The notes: generated by a model from the sequence alone, not told the origin. 64,000 nucleotides of DNA from Roridomyces roridus (GCA_029378245.1 JARKIF010000106.1:50906-114905), one strand, 5' to 3'. Positions 20,037-32,204 are shown, numbered from the stretch's first letter. Program-made: numbers and translations.

Positions 20037-22100
20037 TTATACGCTCTCCGGGAGCACCACACTACCGCGTTGGAAGAACCCTCCCAATGGATAACGGAAC
20101 GCAGTGGTTGAAGTCGCGCAAAGCAACCCCAGCCCGAGCAATCCCACCACCGCACCCACAGCCAGGGTAACCACCATTCCAAAGTACCCACTAAAAACGA
20201 TCCCGAGGTTCACAAGGAAAGCGGAGAGACCCCAAATTTGTAGAGATTCAGGAAGGGCGAGAGTGAGCGCCACGAGCTGGAACTTGTATGCCGGGGAACA
20301 GATGTTGTGGAGATACCCGTACTGTAATATTTGATCTGTTCAAGACTTCAAGTCGAAAGAATAATTGAATGAAGGCTTACAGCTTGCACTGCGTTCAGAT
20401 CTTTGAGAGAATCATAGCGGTGGAGGAGAATCTTGGCTGTCAGGAAGCTAGATACCAACAATCCCGCAGAGATCGTTGCGACTGTCGGGTTGTGTGTTGG
20501 GAGTAGGAAGAGGAAGCCGTGGCCCCTACATAGAGAAGCTCAGGTAGCGCACAGCCTCGGAGGCAAGACACGCACAATAGACACATGGTTGTCTGGATGC
20601 TGTCAGACTATTGGAACGATTCAAAGAAGGATAACGCACTCCATGCAAAGTAACACTCCAATCTTTGATACACCGCGCTGTGAATGCATCCCAAACTCCC
20701 TCATAAACCACCTGATCGACGAAGATCTCGTTCAGCTTGCACGTATACTTGCGAGAGACGTTGAACGACAACAGGGAAGCCAGCCCTGAGAAGATTCGAG
20801 CACTGGATGCGGCGCTGGGATGGCCGCCGTCTGCGGCCACGACTGCTTGGGATCGTGTGATTCGGGCGTTCTTGTCGTTGTAGAATGTGTAGAAACGAGC
20901 GTCGACTGGGGAGTGTGTTGTGTTGACTGCGAGCCATGGGAAGGGGAAGGGAGGTACTCACGGAGTTCGTGCCACAGACGGGCTAGTGAATCTCCATTCA
21001 ACTTGGATGTAGTCTGACGAACGGAGTCATGCACGCACCGTAGATCCAGATAACATGTCCATCTGCAGTCCGGTCTGCCAGTGGTATAACATGAATGGCG
21101 TGAACGCGAGACGCGCGGTGGAAACTCACCTTGAGATGCATTGAGAACATCGAGGAATTCTGCACACTTGTCGGCCGTGAAAGCAAAGGTCGAGTCGCGG
21201 GAGGTGAGTTGATCTATAGAGTCATATGTATGCATCGCCGCCGGTACCGGTTCCGAGGAAACTTACCAATCTTCCCGTGCGCCAACACACAAGCCAGGGC
21301 GTCAAAACGCTCTTTACCTAACCCATTAGGGCCGAGATGCATCGGGAAGTGCTCGACGTGCTTCCAGTACAGCTCTTCGAGTTGCATGTCTGTCATGAAT
21401 CATGATCAAGACCAGGGGGACTCGGAGAATTGGGAAGAGACTAGAGGATTCTTACCACGCAACTCATCCGACGTCGAATCCCTGAGCCCAATTCCCTCAA
21501 ATCCAACCTCTTGCAGCCAGAAAATCGTGCGCGACGCGTGGTTGATGAGATAATAAAACGCGTAAGGTTCACCTCCGCCACCGTCTTGCACCTCGATAAA
21601 CGCCTCGAGGTTCACCTTCTGCATATCCATACCGCCAGTGCGTAATAATCCGAGTCCAAGTTCGATTTGCTGGACGACGCGCGTATGGATGGCACTAGCA
21701 CTGGCACTCGGGATCCAATCTTCCGTCAAGATCTTCAACGACGGGGACTTGCTCGACACGAGGACAAAGTACGGCCGGCCTTCTGGGTGGGTGTGGCGCG
21801 ACCAAGACTGGGTGGAGCTGTGTGGGTCATAAACGCCGGTGAGCGGTGCCGACGCCACATCAAATAAAGAGACACTCACGTCGATGCAGGCAAGTACCTC
21901 AACCCTGCGGGGATGACTTTATCAATGTAATCCAGCCTGGGTTGAATGTCAGCGGCTGCGCAGAGGATATGGACACGATGCAAGACTCACTGGGTAGGTG
22001 CTGTCTTGTCGTAGCGTCTCCGAGTATCTGGCGTGGTTGCGTAGAGTGCAACTTGAAGTTGTTCTGTGTCGTGGGCGTCCTCATTGACACTGGTAGCCAT
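20037..22100 (-). CDS. Multi-exon membrane protein with WW-like N-terminal segment (conserved basidiomycete family)
   Basis: ATG at 22098-22100 (MATSVNEDAHDTEQLQ), stop at 20037. Exons join to give LDYIDKVIPAGLRYLPAST, an extended region with YAFYYLINHASRTIFWLQE (a WW-domain-like strand pattern), then LEELYWKHVEHFP, TSRDSTFAFTADKCAEFLDV, VIWIYARLWHELL, FYTFYNDKNARITRSQAV and FSGLASLLSFNVSRKY. The C-terminus has hydrophobic helices (TISAGLLVSSFLTAKIL; ALTLALPESLQIWGLSAFLV; GMVVTLAVGAVVGLLGLGLL). I recall a recurring agaric family with this order but know no function; a membrane location is inferred. Exon joins were followed by frame and look intact. Confidence 0.7.
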
Positions 22101-23109
22101 GGTGAGTAAGAGAGGGCAGATGGGGATCAAAGCTGTAGAAAAGGGTTTATATAGCATGGACACGGGCTGGTGCTGTGAAGCCTGGAAAGGAAGAAGTCAT
22201 CAAGGTAGTAATGATAGGGAGGCAAGAAGGCACCAATAAGTGTGCTTTTTCTCTAGAAACTTCTGTGGGCGTCAAAATGGACTGCGCCTTGATCGCCTTG
22301 ATCTGAGGTCTTGAACTGCTGTGCATCCAACTGTAAATCTCCCGAGAAACAAAGGGATCTGCAAACACGTCAACAACGACACTTATAATAGCACAAAAGA
22401 AAGGCCAGGTATGGAAACTCACAGAAAGAACGAGGAGTCAAGGAATCAGGGCAACGTTTGAACGTTTGAACCCGTTACGCAGCCGGTCATGAATAAGGAT
22501 AATAATATACTAATGTGGTCGGTGTACATAGCTTTGAGCTTGAGGTAATCGACACGGCGGCCTTGAACTGCTTACCTTGTACTAAAAGAATATCAGAATG
22601 GATACAGCAACCAGTGACAGCTGAGCGCCCACCAAAAAGATTCGCCAGAGTACAGGACCAGAGCCTGAGCCAGGTTCCAGATTCTTCAAGTTGCGGGAGT
22701 ATCCGAGACTCGAATGAGTCTTCGCATGAAATTCGGGGCAGGCCTCGGATGTAGCAAGTTGCAAGAACTTTTGGCTGCGCGAAGAATCACAGAGCGCGCC
22801 TGCGAGACGGCGTCTACTCGTAATATCAGCCGATGGGACACACAAAAACTGGCCGATTTGGTCCCCGGGATTAACGATGGTTGCTTTTGTTCTTTAAAGG
22901 GAAAGGGGTAGCACAGTGGGTGTGCGGTTCGTAGGACCAATCGCCTCCAATCGCAGATACCGGGACTTGTCGAGTCGCCGCTGGCGCTCCAGGGATGTTG
23001 TGAAATTGACTCTTGTTACTGTTTTGCGGTACGCCAGAGCCCCAGGATGTGGATGGAGGCACTGCCCATCGAGTTCAGGGCGGTTGCAGGCAGTGATGGT
23101 TCGCAGAGA
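22101..23109. other. Intergenic, possible SINE fragment
   Basis: No supported gene. A minus-strand stretch at 22422-22147 includes ADPFVSREIYSWM but has no recognisable context. At 22905-23100 the sequence GGGTAGCACAGTGGG resembles a tRNA-type A box, followed by GGTTCGTAGGACC, which is only a poor B box, and a roughly 180-bp body. It may be a degenerate tRNA-derived SINE. Confidence 0.35.
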
Positions 23110-23207
23110 AAGGCATGCGTACGTAAACATCACGTAAACAGCACTTCTTGCCTCCGCCACTGACCTTCTTTGACTTGTCTTTGCCACTCCGTCTCTGCCA
23201 CCCCAAA

Positions 23208-24767
23208 ATGCAAGACACACGGCTCCATTCTCTCTTGCACTCCAACGAGCCTCCAGAATCATTTGACGCGCCCGCCATCCAATCCGCCATGTCCGCTATA
23301 GACCAGCGTATATGCGCGCTGGACCTCGAAATTTCGGGCTTGCAAGGCCGTGTGGCTCAGCTGAAAGAGGCTCGCGCTGCTCTGATTCGCAGTCGTCAGC
23401 CCTACAAGGCCATTCTCTCCCCTCTGCGACGGCTGCCAACGGAGACCCTCGGCGAAATTTTCATGCACACGGTTCCTTCCATCCGAGATTTGGTCAAGTG
23501 GAACGGTTTTGGGATGAACCAAAGCCCTTGGGTCTTGACTCGTGTGTGCAGCCGTTGGAGGGAAATCGCCATCTCATTACCGTCGTTGTGGTCCCTGATC
23601 TATGTGGACTACAGATGCCCCCTCGCGGCAGCCGAGATGCAGGTTCAGCGCTCCAAAGCTCTGAGGGTTCACTTTCGAGCCCGTGAATCACCAATTCACA
23701 TCCTCGAGTCCCTCATCGCCCACTCTACCCGATGGGAAGAAATCTGTATCGAAATGATGGACGATGATATTCTCGAGCTCCTTCCCACTCTTCACGACCA
23801 AGTCCCGCTGCTAAGCAGGCTATCGTTGGAATGGGACGATGCTCATCTTCGACACGAAACCGATGCTGCGGACCCAGAACCATCAATCGATTGCTTTCAG
23901 ACGGCAACTTCTCTGGTAGACCTCCGCATCCGCCACCGGGGGAAACCCATTTCTTTCTCCCCACCATTACAGCAACTCACACGATACCATGTCGACGCAC
24001 CATGGGAAACACATCAGCAAATTCTGAACGCGAGCCCTGCTCTTGTCGAGGCTCACATCAGCGTCCAAGCCTTGTCGCGATGGTCTCATACGGAGAAAAT
24101 TGAATTGCCGCACCTTCGATGCCTCTATGTGTCGTCCCCCGAACTCGTCCAGCTCTTGCATGTGCCGGTGTTGGAACAAGTCACTTTGCACCTCCGCTCA
24201 GTCGATGATGAGCTCAGTCCCGCTTTCGACGAGTTCATGGCAGCAACCTCTGTCACCGTCCGAAGACTCGGCCTGCGCGGTCTGCCTCAGGCGGATGTGG
24301 CTCAGGAAATCATGGATGGATACCCATCAGTGACGGAGTTGGCTATCCTCATCTCCGGCGGCGACGATTACCATTTCGACGACGAGGACTCGAACGAAGT
24401 TGACAGCGAGACAGAGGAGCACGCCCTAATTCCCGATTCCCTGATTTCCCTCCTCGACTTTTCATTTTCTCGTGATAGATTACCTCACCTTACCCACCTT
24501 CACCTGGCGTTTGAAGACGAGCTGCCGTTGGATTATGAGGTGTACGCTGAAATGTTGGTATCCCGCGGCCGCTGGGCAGCCGATTCGGGTCAGACGCTTC
24601 GAGTCGCGACTTTGCAACTGTCGTCCTGGGCTCCTCAAAAGCCAGGTCCTGACGCCCGTGACAAATTCGACATGCTCCGCAGATGTGGTTTGGATTTTAC
24701 GATGGAATATGATGGCTACGTGTTGGATCGTCTGGGATCTTGGCTGTGTCAGCCGACGTGGTGTTAG
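23208..24767 (+). CDS. F-box-like protein D (duplicate of C)
   Basis: Single exon, 519 residues from ATG 23208 (CCAAAATG context, MQDTRLHSLLHSNEPPE). It has the same layout as gene C: coiled coil IDQRICALDLEISGL, F-box LSPLRRLPTETLGEIF, SPWVLTRVCSRWREIA, terminal GSWLCQPTWC. The N-terminal two thirds differ from C at many residues, whereas about 24275-24560 is nearly identical at base level, with an uninterrupted run of more than 120 bases around 24400-24520. Both copies remain open over their full length, suggesting both are functional. The partner and target are unknown. Confidence 0.87.
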   Translation: MQDTRLHSLLHSNEPPESFDAPAIQSAMSAIDQRICALDLEISGLQGRVAQLKEARAALIRSRQPYKAILSPLRRLPTETLGEIFMHTVPSIRDLVKWNGFGMNQSPWVLTRVCSRWREIAISLPSLWSLIYVDYRCPLAAAEMQVQRSKALRVHFRARESPIHILESLIAHSTRWEEICIEMMDDDILELLPTLHDQVPLLSRLSLEWDDAHLRHETDAADPEPSIDCFQTATSLVDLRIRHRGKPISFSPPLQQLTRYHVDAPWETHQQILNASPALVEAHISVQALSRWSHTEKIELPHLRCLYVSSPELVQLLHVPVLEQVTLHLRSVDDELSPAFDEFMAATSVTVRRLGLRGLPQADVAQEIMDGYPSVTELAILISGGDDYHFDDEDSNEVDSETEEHALIPDSLISLLDFSFSRDRLPHLTHLHLAFEDELPLDYEVYAEMLVSRGRWAADSGQTLRVATLQLSSWAPQKPGPDARDKFDMLRRCGLDFTMEYDGYVLDRLGSWLCQPTWC

Positions 24768-25361
24768 TGCTCGTATGTGACAGAATTCTTGTGCGATTCG
24801 TTCCCACTAATCATGGTTTGACAGCGCATTTATGCGTTGCCCTCCAAACAAGGCTGCATGAATTCCGTGAGTTGCCCGCCTGCCTTTGCCTAGTGACTGA
24901 AATTCGTACCACACAGCCGCAGTCCTTATCTGTGAAATTTGTTCGTTGAGGCGTCCAAGAATTGCTTCCTTAGGTAGAGCCTTGTAAATCTCACGACGGG
25001 GGTCTGATATCTTATGGTACCTTTGTTGATATACTTCGCAGACGACCAGCAGGTTGTTGGGCGTACATGACTTGAGTATCGACTTGTTGGTGTTCTCGGA
25101 TGACTCCAGCTTGGCTTTATCTCTCGATGCCTGCCAGAATCCAATCCACGTTTAGGTAGGCAGACATGTGACTCCGTCAAGGAGCTGGCCATTTTCATTA
25201 CGATTTTCACGGAAGAACACACCAATCCTACGTCACAACCGTCGCAAACCTCTTGAACTCATGTGCACCGGGATTTATATGTTTAGAACGAAATACTAGA
25301 GAAAATCGGCATTACACGTTACATCTCCTCTCAGTTCCAGTCAGCAAACAAATTCCTACAG
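24768..25361. other. Gene-free spacer, counterpart of 15085-15547
   Basis: Homologous to the left-arm spacer in inverted orientation but with several insertions and deletions. The frame that is open in the left arm (SDDSS.ASSLDACQN) is here broken by stops. No other gene is seen. Confidence 0.5.
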
Positions 25362-27582
25362 TTAAAAAGTACCATCCTGATCTGCGGTGGACTGAATCAA
25401 AGCCTCCGTATCCTTCGACCGGGGTTTGATGGAGCATTCGAAAGGCTCTGGCATTCTGTCCATTTCTCCTTGTCAGTACCCTCGATCATTCAACAATTGG
25501 CAGACACGCACGCAATAATCCTGTCCAAATATTCGTAGCTCGGCTCAACCAGCTCCCCATCCTTTCCCACCGCCTTTGTGATATCGAATGTGGCGAGGAT
25601 GGATGTTATGGTGATCCAGACGGAGGCGGCCGCCATGTGACGTCCGGGACAGATTCTGCTCAACAGTAGCTCATAGAGAGAGGATGTCTTGTAGATCGAA
25701 TATACCTTCTCCCAAAACCAAATGTCGCTGCCTCAGGCCCTTGGATGGCAGGATTTAATTTGCCATTCAGCAGGAAGCGTTCGGGCTTGAAAGCGTATGG
25801 ATCGGGATAACGGTCCTAGCGCGCGTAGTCAGTTCCTCGAAACACACTCAGTGACGGTATGCAACCGTTACTGACTTCATCATGAAATATAGCCCTGAGG
25901 AACCCGGGGGATGAGGACTGGACTCCAATGTCAACAACTATGCTGGCACTCACCAAGTATTGGCAATTACTGTCGAACCTTTTGGGATCCTATACCCTTT
26001 GTATTCGTCTTCCACATCAATGAAGTGTGCAACACCTAAAGACCTGTTAGACAGAATTCACATAATGGGAACAGGCACTTACCAAGTGGTAATACTGGCT
26101 GCCAACGGAGAACCTCTCTCACGAGGGCGGAAACATACGGTAAGTACGGTTCGTCGTCGAAGTCCGGTAAATGTCCCTGCTTGATGACCGAATTGATTTC
26201 CGCTTGTGCTTTCCTCTGCGCCTCGGGGTTGTAGAGCATCGCCAAGATAAATGTGCTCAGTGCCGAAACAATCGTGTCCGTCCCCGCACCATACATGACT
26301 GCAGCTGTATCTTTGATCGCCTGCTCTTTGTCCGGAAACTCATCCAGATTCTGAAGGGTTGCAGCAGTGAATGAATACGGGGCGTCCCCGGATGCCTATT
26401 TCCATTAGAAGCAAACTAGAAGAGATAGCTGCTCTCACAATTTTGCGCTTCGCCTCGGCGAATGGTTTCTCCGACATGTTCTGAGACAGTATTTTACCCT
26501 CTCTTGCGACTCGTTGAAATCCAGCTCCCGGAAACCAGGAGGGTATATATTTCAATAATGGCAGTGAATCCTGATACCAAAATGAAAAGAGCATGATTGT
26601 GTTGAATATTTAGACTTACAACGAGAAACTTTCCTGGAACCAAAGCCTCTGTAGCAGAAGCGATTGCATCTTCAACCAGGCGCACGTATGGGTCGTCTTT
26701 CACAACCACATCGATTCCATACGCCGCACCCAGGATGACACCTCCAGTCATGCTTCTAAAGTTGAAAAAATGTGTTGGTAGCAAAGGAGACGGTACACGC
26801 ACTGTCTTAGGTGAGTCATGATCCCCGCAGGATCATGAAGCAAGCGTCGAAGAAGTTGGTGTGTTGTTGAGAGTTGTTTGGGGCGAAACTTTTTTGACGC
26901 TTCGGCGTGAAACACACCGTGGAATAGGCGCCGACGAGTTCGCCTGAGGCAGCATACGTTAGCCTGCTATTGCAAGTACAAAAAAAAACTGGGGACTTGC
27001 CAGAGGTCGCCTATGGGTACCAGGGTGTCAACAAAGCTTTGAAATTCAACCGTATGCACAGTACCATATTTCATTATCACTGGTGCAAGTTCAATAATAT
27101 TCCGGGAACCAAGGGAGAACCGGCACACCGAAACTGAAGTCCCATCCCATCAGCTCGCTCACCATCGGCAGGCGTGCTCTGTGATTCAGTGGATTGAATA
27201 GTGCAAGGAAAGGTGATCTGTGGAATCCCTGACCTGTCAGAATATATGGCGGATCTCTTGTCGAGTAGATTGACCGCAGCTTCCATGGAGGATAAAATCA
27301 CCACGGATGTACCTGCAATGTCCACATGAATAATATCGGAGTCTGCAGAAGAAAGTTCTAGTCATCTATGGACTAAGTACTTTGAATGCTGGACTCACCA
27401 TAGAGTTTACTCCATTCCATGTACACCTTCCAGACAGACACTGAGGGATGATTGAAGAGATTGCCAAGGAGAGGAAGCTTGGGTGGGCCGGGAGGGAGGG
27501 GTAACTTCGAACGTCGGCGGAGTAAGAACACAGTAAAGAGAGCTGTGGCAAGAAGGATTGAGTTGAGGGGGTCGAGTAACAT
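25362..27582 (-). CDS. Cytochrome P450 monooxygenase, copy 2
   Basis: Fourteen exons from 27582 down: 27582-27399, 27342-27234, 27178-27129, 27079-27065, 27010-27001, 26943-26803, 26752-26620, 26570-26439, 26395-26083, 26035-25954, 25894-25876, 25815-25706, 25655-25512, 25455-25362. The product is 511 residues. Every exon has exactly the length of its copy 1 counterpart when copy 1 uses its GC donor for intron 1. Motifs: anchor SILLATALFTVFLL, LPLPPGPPKLPLLGN, KYGDLWRTRRRLFH, AGTDT, KEVLR-type ExxR, and FGFGRRICPG with the haem Cys. It shares the 15- and 10-nt microexons and the GC-AG intron (27000-26944). No frame damage is seen, so it is probably functional, though its TATA box is lost. Substrate unknown. 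Confidence 0.9.
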
Positions 27583-30503
27583 GGGCGATGAAACTGCCGA
27601 TTTGGTCCAAGTTTCCGGGCAGAGAATCGCTGCGTATTTGAATGGCTTCAGTCGCTCCGCCGTACCCGCGATGCAGTTAAGAATAGTGACAGTGCCGTAC
27701 TGACATTGAGTTTGAGATGCAACCTTGTGAAAGGAAAGAGTGGATTGGCTACGACCATTGGACCCAGTACTCTGAGACGGATAAGTATCCCCTCCGGCAC
27801 GGCATTCCTTGAGAATCACCTGGGCTCGCGGGAGTCATCTCTCCGAAATAAGACTCAGCAAGGTTGGAAGTCGGACCGTGGTACTGGTGACATGTACAAT
27901 ACTTGCAGAAATTTTCCCACTTGCGAACAGATTATTTGCGAAGAGTCTGCCTACGAGCGAAAGAATCTCGTGCAACGCATAATACTGGTCAAAGGATGCG
28001 AGGAGCGTTATCGGGCAGGAAGAGGAGGATTTACCTGGCCAAGTCTCAGGATAGTCAGGCAAGAGATTCAGCGGCGAAGGCATGGTTCGAGCAAGTTACA
28101 TAGTATCGGAATGCGGCATTTTCCGACTGCGAAGACACGCCGCCCCATGGAGAACTTGAAGAGGACGAAGTACCGGAGGAACCGGTTGGAGAGTTTAGCC
28201 TCTGTGCACTTCTGCACCTGGTGCAGAAGTGATATCGCCTGCATTGAACCTCCGGTGTCATGACACCGTCAGACGATGGTGCGCGCTGCAGACAGCTTTG
28301 ATGTAGTGATCGGGCTGATAACAAATACGTGCAAGCACATATCCAAATTCGGATTACGTGTCCGTACAACGGTCTGTCTGCAGGGAGGCTACGGGAGGGC
28401 ATCACTTCGCTTGCCATCCCAGACTCTCAGGCCCTCTTCAGCCCGCCTCCATCTGGTTCCCACTCGGAGCAGAAAACCAAGCATACAGCACTCCTCCCCA
28501 TCCCCATCCACGCCCATAGCCAGCGTCCGACCATCCGGCCGCTTGCGAGGACCAGGCGTGCATCCAAATAAAGCCCACGTGCTTCATCCGCCGCTCTGGC
28601 CGGAGAAATGCACCCGGCGGCCGAGGGACCCTCGACAGCCGCATCAGCATGAGCTGCTTCTGCTGAGCTCGGTGGCGTGCAGTCGAGACAGGCCCCCAGA
28701 GTGGGCCCCAACGCGATCTCAATCAGATACATAGCCTGTCTGGCGGTCTGTGGAAATCAGGTACCGCATAGAATCAGAGGGCGAGAGATAAGCGTACGCG
28801 GAGAAGCCAGCGGGTAGATATGTAGGCCCTGTCCGAAACCCTCCTGTAGCTCGCTGCCCGGAGCAGAGGTAGCATCTGCAGTGAAGAGGTAGCATCTGCA
28901 GTGAGGAGCTCGTAGGTCTCCGCGTGTATCATAGCCGGCAAGAGCGTCACAGTCATGCGGGGTATATAAGTCTATAAGTCTGAATCTTGCCGGTCCTAAA
29001 CGCTGAGCCTCCGGTTGCCAAGCTCAGAGTCGTCGCTGGCGTTCTCTGGACTCGGGACGCGGGACGCAATCATCGGCCCTCCTCGCGGGCTCTCGGAAGG
29101 GAGTGGAGCAGATGCACGAAGAATGCAGGCGCATGGGATTGGCGGCGTGGACATCGAGTCTCTCGCCGACAGCGAGGATCTGGTAGTCTTGCACGTTGGC
29201 GAGATGGACGGAAACTGGAGGGGACGAGACAATAAGAATCGGGGCACCGGCAAGGGCTGGTGGATGCACTCACCATCCATTGGAAGACCATATTCCATTC
29301 CAATTCCATCTCCCGGTCGCATTCGTTCTTGGGAAGCGCTAGATCGGGATGGGAGACACCGCGACCGGTGACATGCCCTCGTCAAGAACTGGCAGGGACT
29401 CGAGGACGGCCGTGGATGAATCAGCATCGACGTTGCAGATCGCTCTCGTCCTCAGGCTCGTCCGAATGATCTTCCACGCCCAGCGGGATTCATAGGCCGA
29501 TGACTTGCGGAAACTGGTGCAATGAGAACTTTGGTATCCAGAGCAGCGACGGCGAGCATGAGCACTCGGTGGGTGTACTAGTTTTCAAAACGTGAGCTGG
29601 AGAATTGTCAATGAGCCTTCAGGCGAGAAGACGGTAGAACCCGCACCTCGTTAGCCCATTCTCAGTGGCATTGGCGCCAAGCCACTCCGTGCTCTGCCCA
29701 CAACCCGCGGCCACCATCGTCGGGCTGAAGCCTCTATTCTCACCCGATATGCATCCCTCTCATTCCCTCATGTCGCAATCCGGTTCTTTCGTCGCTTCCC
29801 AGCGTCAATGCGGTGAGGAATGGCCGTGTAGGAGCGCAAGGTGCTTTATGGAGCCCGACACCGGTGGGTAAGACCGCTATACAGATGGGCCTGGTGAGGA
29901 ATTTGGCTCAGACAACGGATAGTTTGAGAGAAGGGCGCATATGACGTGGTCCGCCTCGGTGTGCCTTTCGCTGGAAGTTTTTCAGTCTAAGTTTCTGAAG
30001 CCCAAGTGCTGGGGACCCAGACGCACCATGCGGCAGCCTTCCCGACAATAAGTATACCCAGCAGCAGCCCAGCAGACACTCGGGTCTGTCCGATTGACAA
30101 GCCCGGTGGACTCTGGAGCGACGGCCATTGAGGGGCCGAAAAAAATCGACGTCTCCGTAGAGAATGCGCGCCAATGTTGAGCGGATTATGGGCTCCTGAG
30201 ACCAAATGCGAGAAAGTGCTGGGGCCAGCACTGCCAATGCGTGGAAGACCCGAATGAGTGCCGCAGCCAAACCTGCCACGCACTCTTGACGCGCTCACGT
30301 GCGGCTTGATTCTGTCGCGCCACAACGCCCTGCTCCATCCACTTTGAACTTTCGAGTATATCAGGCATATATAAGGATCTGCTGCTCGTCCGTCTCATAT
30401 TATTCAAGCATCATGCCACCCATAATTTAAAACTCTCTCGACTGCCAAGTTTAGTGCTGCTTCTCCTCTTCGAGCTCAAGTTGTACCAGATAGTGTAAGG
30501 TAC
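27583..30503. other. Intergenic, no supported gene
   Basis: 27583-28700 is the diverged outer part of the right arm. Beyond it, 28700-30503 shows no family I recognise; open stretches on both strands at 28990-29430 overlap each other and look like GC-rich chance frames. A TATA-like GGTATATAAG is at about 28960 and another, CATATATAAGG, near 30370, both on the plus strand without a clear gene after them. Confidence 0.4.
28865..28904. repeat. Two tandem 20-bp units
   Basis: AGAGGTAGCATCTGCAGTGA occurs twice back to back. Confidence 0.9.
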
Positions 30504-32204
30504 CTACCCAAACTGAAACGAATGGAGAGCCTGTACAACAAGAAATATGTTCTCAACAGGGATGGGCACTGAGGAGGAGAGTAACTTACTCACTGTCCAG
30601 CTTGGTCGGCACAACCAATGGGCCATGTATTCTTGCGCATTATCGACGTCTGATACGATAAAATCCAGACCGCCCGTGCGAAGTGTTTTGAGTCGCAAAT
30701 CAAGATGCGCGCTGCCATGATTGGGCTCGCCCTGGAAACACAGTGCTGCCGCCTCAAGAACGCGGGGCTGCATGTTCCACCGGGATTCCAGCAGTTGAGC
30801 AAAAAGATCATAATCAAACGAGAACATTCCCTCGAATGCAACGTGGACGCGGGACAATCGCGATAAAATCACCGAGCCTGGGGTGGGGATCAAGAGTCGA
30901 AACAATGCATTCGAGGTCTCATATGTCCGGTGCACGTCGGTCGTCTTGAATATCATGGCAAGCTCGGTGAGCTCGGGGCATGCTTGGAAGATCCTGCTTG
31001 AGAGGAGAGCATTCGGCGTGCCTCTCAGACCCAGTCTTCGGAGAGTGGTCGAAGAATCGGCCAGGAAACGTTCCAAAGCGGGGAGGAAGTCGGACTGGCG
31101 GAGAAATAAATGGAGAGTGATTTGATCCAGGAGAGGCATCTTGAGATAAGCTAGAGCCTCCATGTGCGAAATATACAGACAACGAAGGTGCGGTAGTTCG
31201 ATGGCGTCGCCTGTGAGGGTAGTCCACTCCGGTGGAGCAGGGAACAGGTCGATGTGAGCTTCGACGAGGGACGAGCTCATGCGCAAGATTTCCTGGTGAA
31301 CATCCCATGAGGCATCGGCGTAATAGTGAGTGAGTTGTTGTGTAGGAGGAAGGAATGAGACGGGACGGAAGCGCCGACTGACTCCGATACGGGCAAGGGA
31401 GTCTGCCGTCCGGAAGAAATCGACCATCCGCATGGCTTCTTCGCCTTCTTTACTATCCCACTCGACCCACAATGTCCGCAAAGACGGCATTTGATGGTGA
31501 AGCGAGGGAAGGAGGGGCATCAAATTTTGTGTTAACACTATGTGGAGCTCCTCCCATCGCAGAGAATGCTGGATGAGGTAACGGAACATCTCGGTCTGCG
31601 AAGAAATATCATCTGCGTCCACCGACGCATAGAAATATATCTTCAGCATCCGGGAGCGCTCGACATGCGCCGTGACCGCCGAAAGAGGATAGTCGTAGTT
31701 GACGAAATCCATGGCAATGAGGTACCACAGCGCAGGCGTGGAGATGGCAACTGTCCGCCAGCGACTGCAAATGTGGGTCCAAACCCAAGGGCTATCTTCT
31801 GTTTGGAAAGATTCTCGATCGAGCAGCTCCGTGACGGTAGGGAGCGACGACAGGAAGATTCCGGCCAGTATCTCGGCGGGCATGCGTCTGAGCGGGGAGA
31901 GGATGGATTTATGCGTCCGCTGGTAATCAAGCAGGTCGCTACGATCCTGCTGCAGGCTGCGCAGCCGCTGTAATCGCAAAATTTCCGCGTCCAGGGATGC
32001 CAAAGAAATATCGATATCTGACGCGGAGGACTGGATGGAAGGGATTTCCGAAGGCTCCGGAGGCTCGTTTGAGTGAATTAGAGAGTGCATCGGGGTCCCA
32101 GGCGCTGCCGCGTTTTTTAGAGATTGGATGGCGACGTTTGGAGACTCGATTGAGGACGGAGTGCCACACTTGAGCATATTGACGCTTCCATCTAGCAGAA
32201 GCAT
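30504..32204 (-). CDS. F-box-like protein E
   Basis: ATG at 32202-32204 (MLLLDGSVNMLKCG), reading 566 residues if unspliced. Features are HSLIHSNEPPEPSE (about residue 40), a coiled coil with SLDAEILRLQRL, the F-box LSPLRRMPAEILAGIF, DSPWVWTHICSRWRTVA, and the family tail YMAHWLCRPSWT. After the tail comes GTGAGTAAG..GTACAG, 63 bp long; splicing it gives a 545-residue protein ending ALHSFQFG, while reading through adds 21 residues in the same frame. Most relatives stop right at the tail, so splicing is likely but unproven. A 3' stump of a sister gene lies upstream at 32574. Likely an SCF adaptor; target unknown. Confidence 0.83.
   Translation of the reverse strand: MLLLDGSVNMLKCGTPSSIESPNVAIQSLKNAAAPGTPMHSLIHSNEPPEPSEIPSIQSSASDIDISLASLDAEILRLQRLRSLQQDRSDLLDYQRTHKSILSPLRRMPAEILAGIFLSSLPTVTELLDRESFQTEDSPWVWTHICSRWRTVAISTPALWYLIAMDFVNYDYPLSAVTAHVERSRMLKIYFYASVDADDISSQTEMFRYLIQHSLRWEELHIVLTQNLMPLLPSLHHQMPSLRTLWVEWDSKEGEEAMRMVDFFRTADSLARIGVSRRFRPVSFLPPTQQLTHYYADASWDVHQEILRMSSSLVEAHIDLFPAPPEWTTLTGDAIELPHLRCLYISHMEALAYLKMPLLDQITLHLFLRQSDFLPALERFLADSSTTLRRLGLRGTPNALLSSRIFQACPELTELAMIFKTTDVHRTYETSNALFRLLIPTPGSVILSRLSRVHVAFEGMFSFDYDLFAQLLESRWNMQPRVLEAAALCFQGEPNHGSAHLDLRLKTLRTGGLDFIVSDVDNAQEYMAHWLCRPSWTVSKLLSSSVPIPVENIFLVVQALHSFQFG

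Larger units (their letters stand above)
23110..28700 (-). repeat. Right arm of the 5.4-kb inverted duplication
   Basis: Mirror of 11790-17185, carrying F-box D (+) convergent with P450 copy 2 (-). The distance from the P450 to the outer dispersed landmark is the same in both arms (about 0.7 kb), so the homology runs through a diverged non-coding part (27583-28700), not two separate repeats. Confidence 0.85.

Noticed and set aside
25455..25515. Broken last intron in P450 copy 2
   Set aside because: First reading suggested lost splice sites, but GTGCGT..GGACAG joins the exons in frame in both copies.
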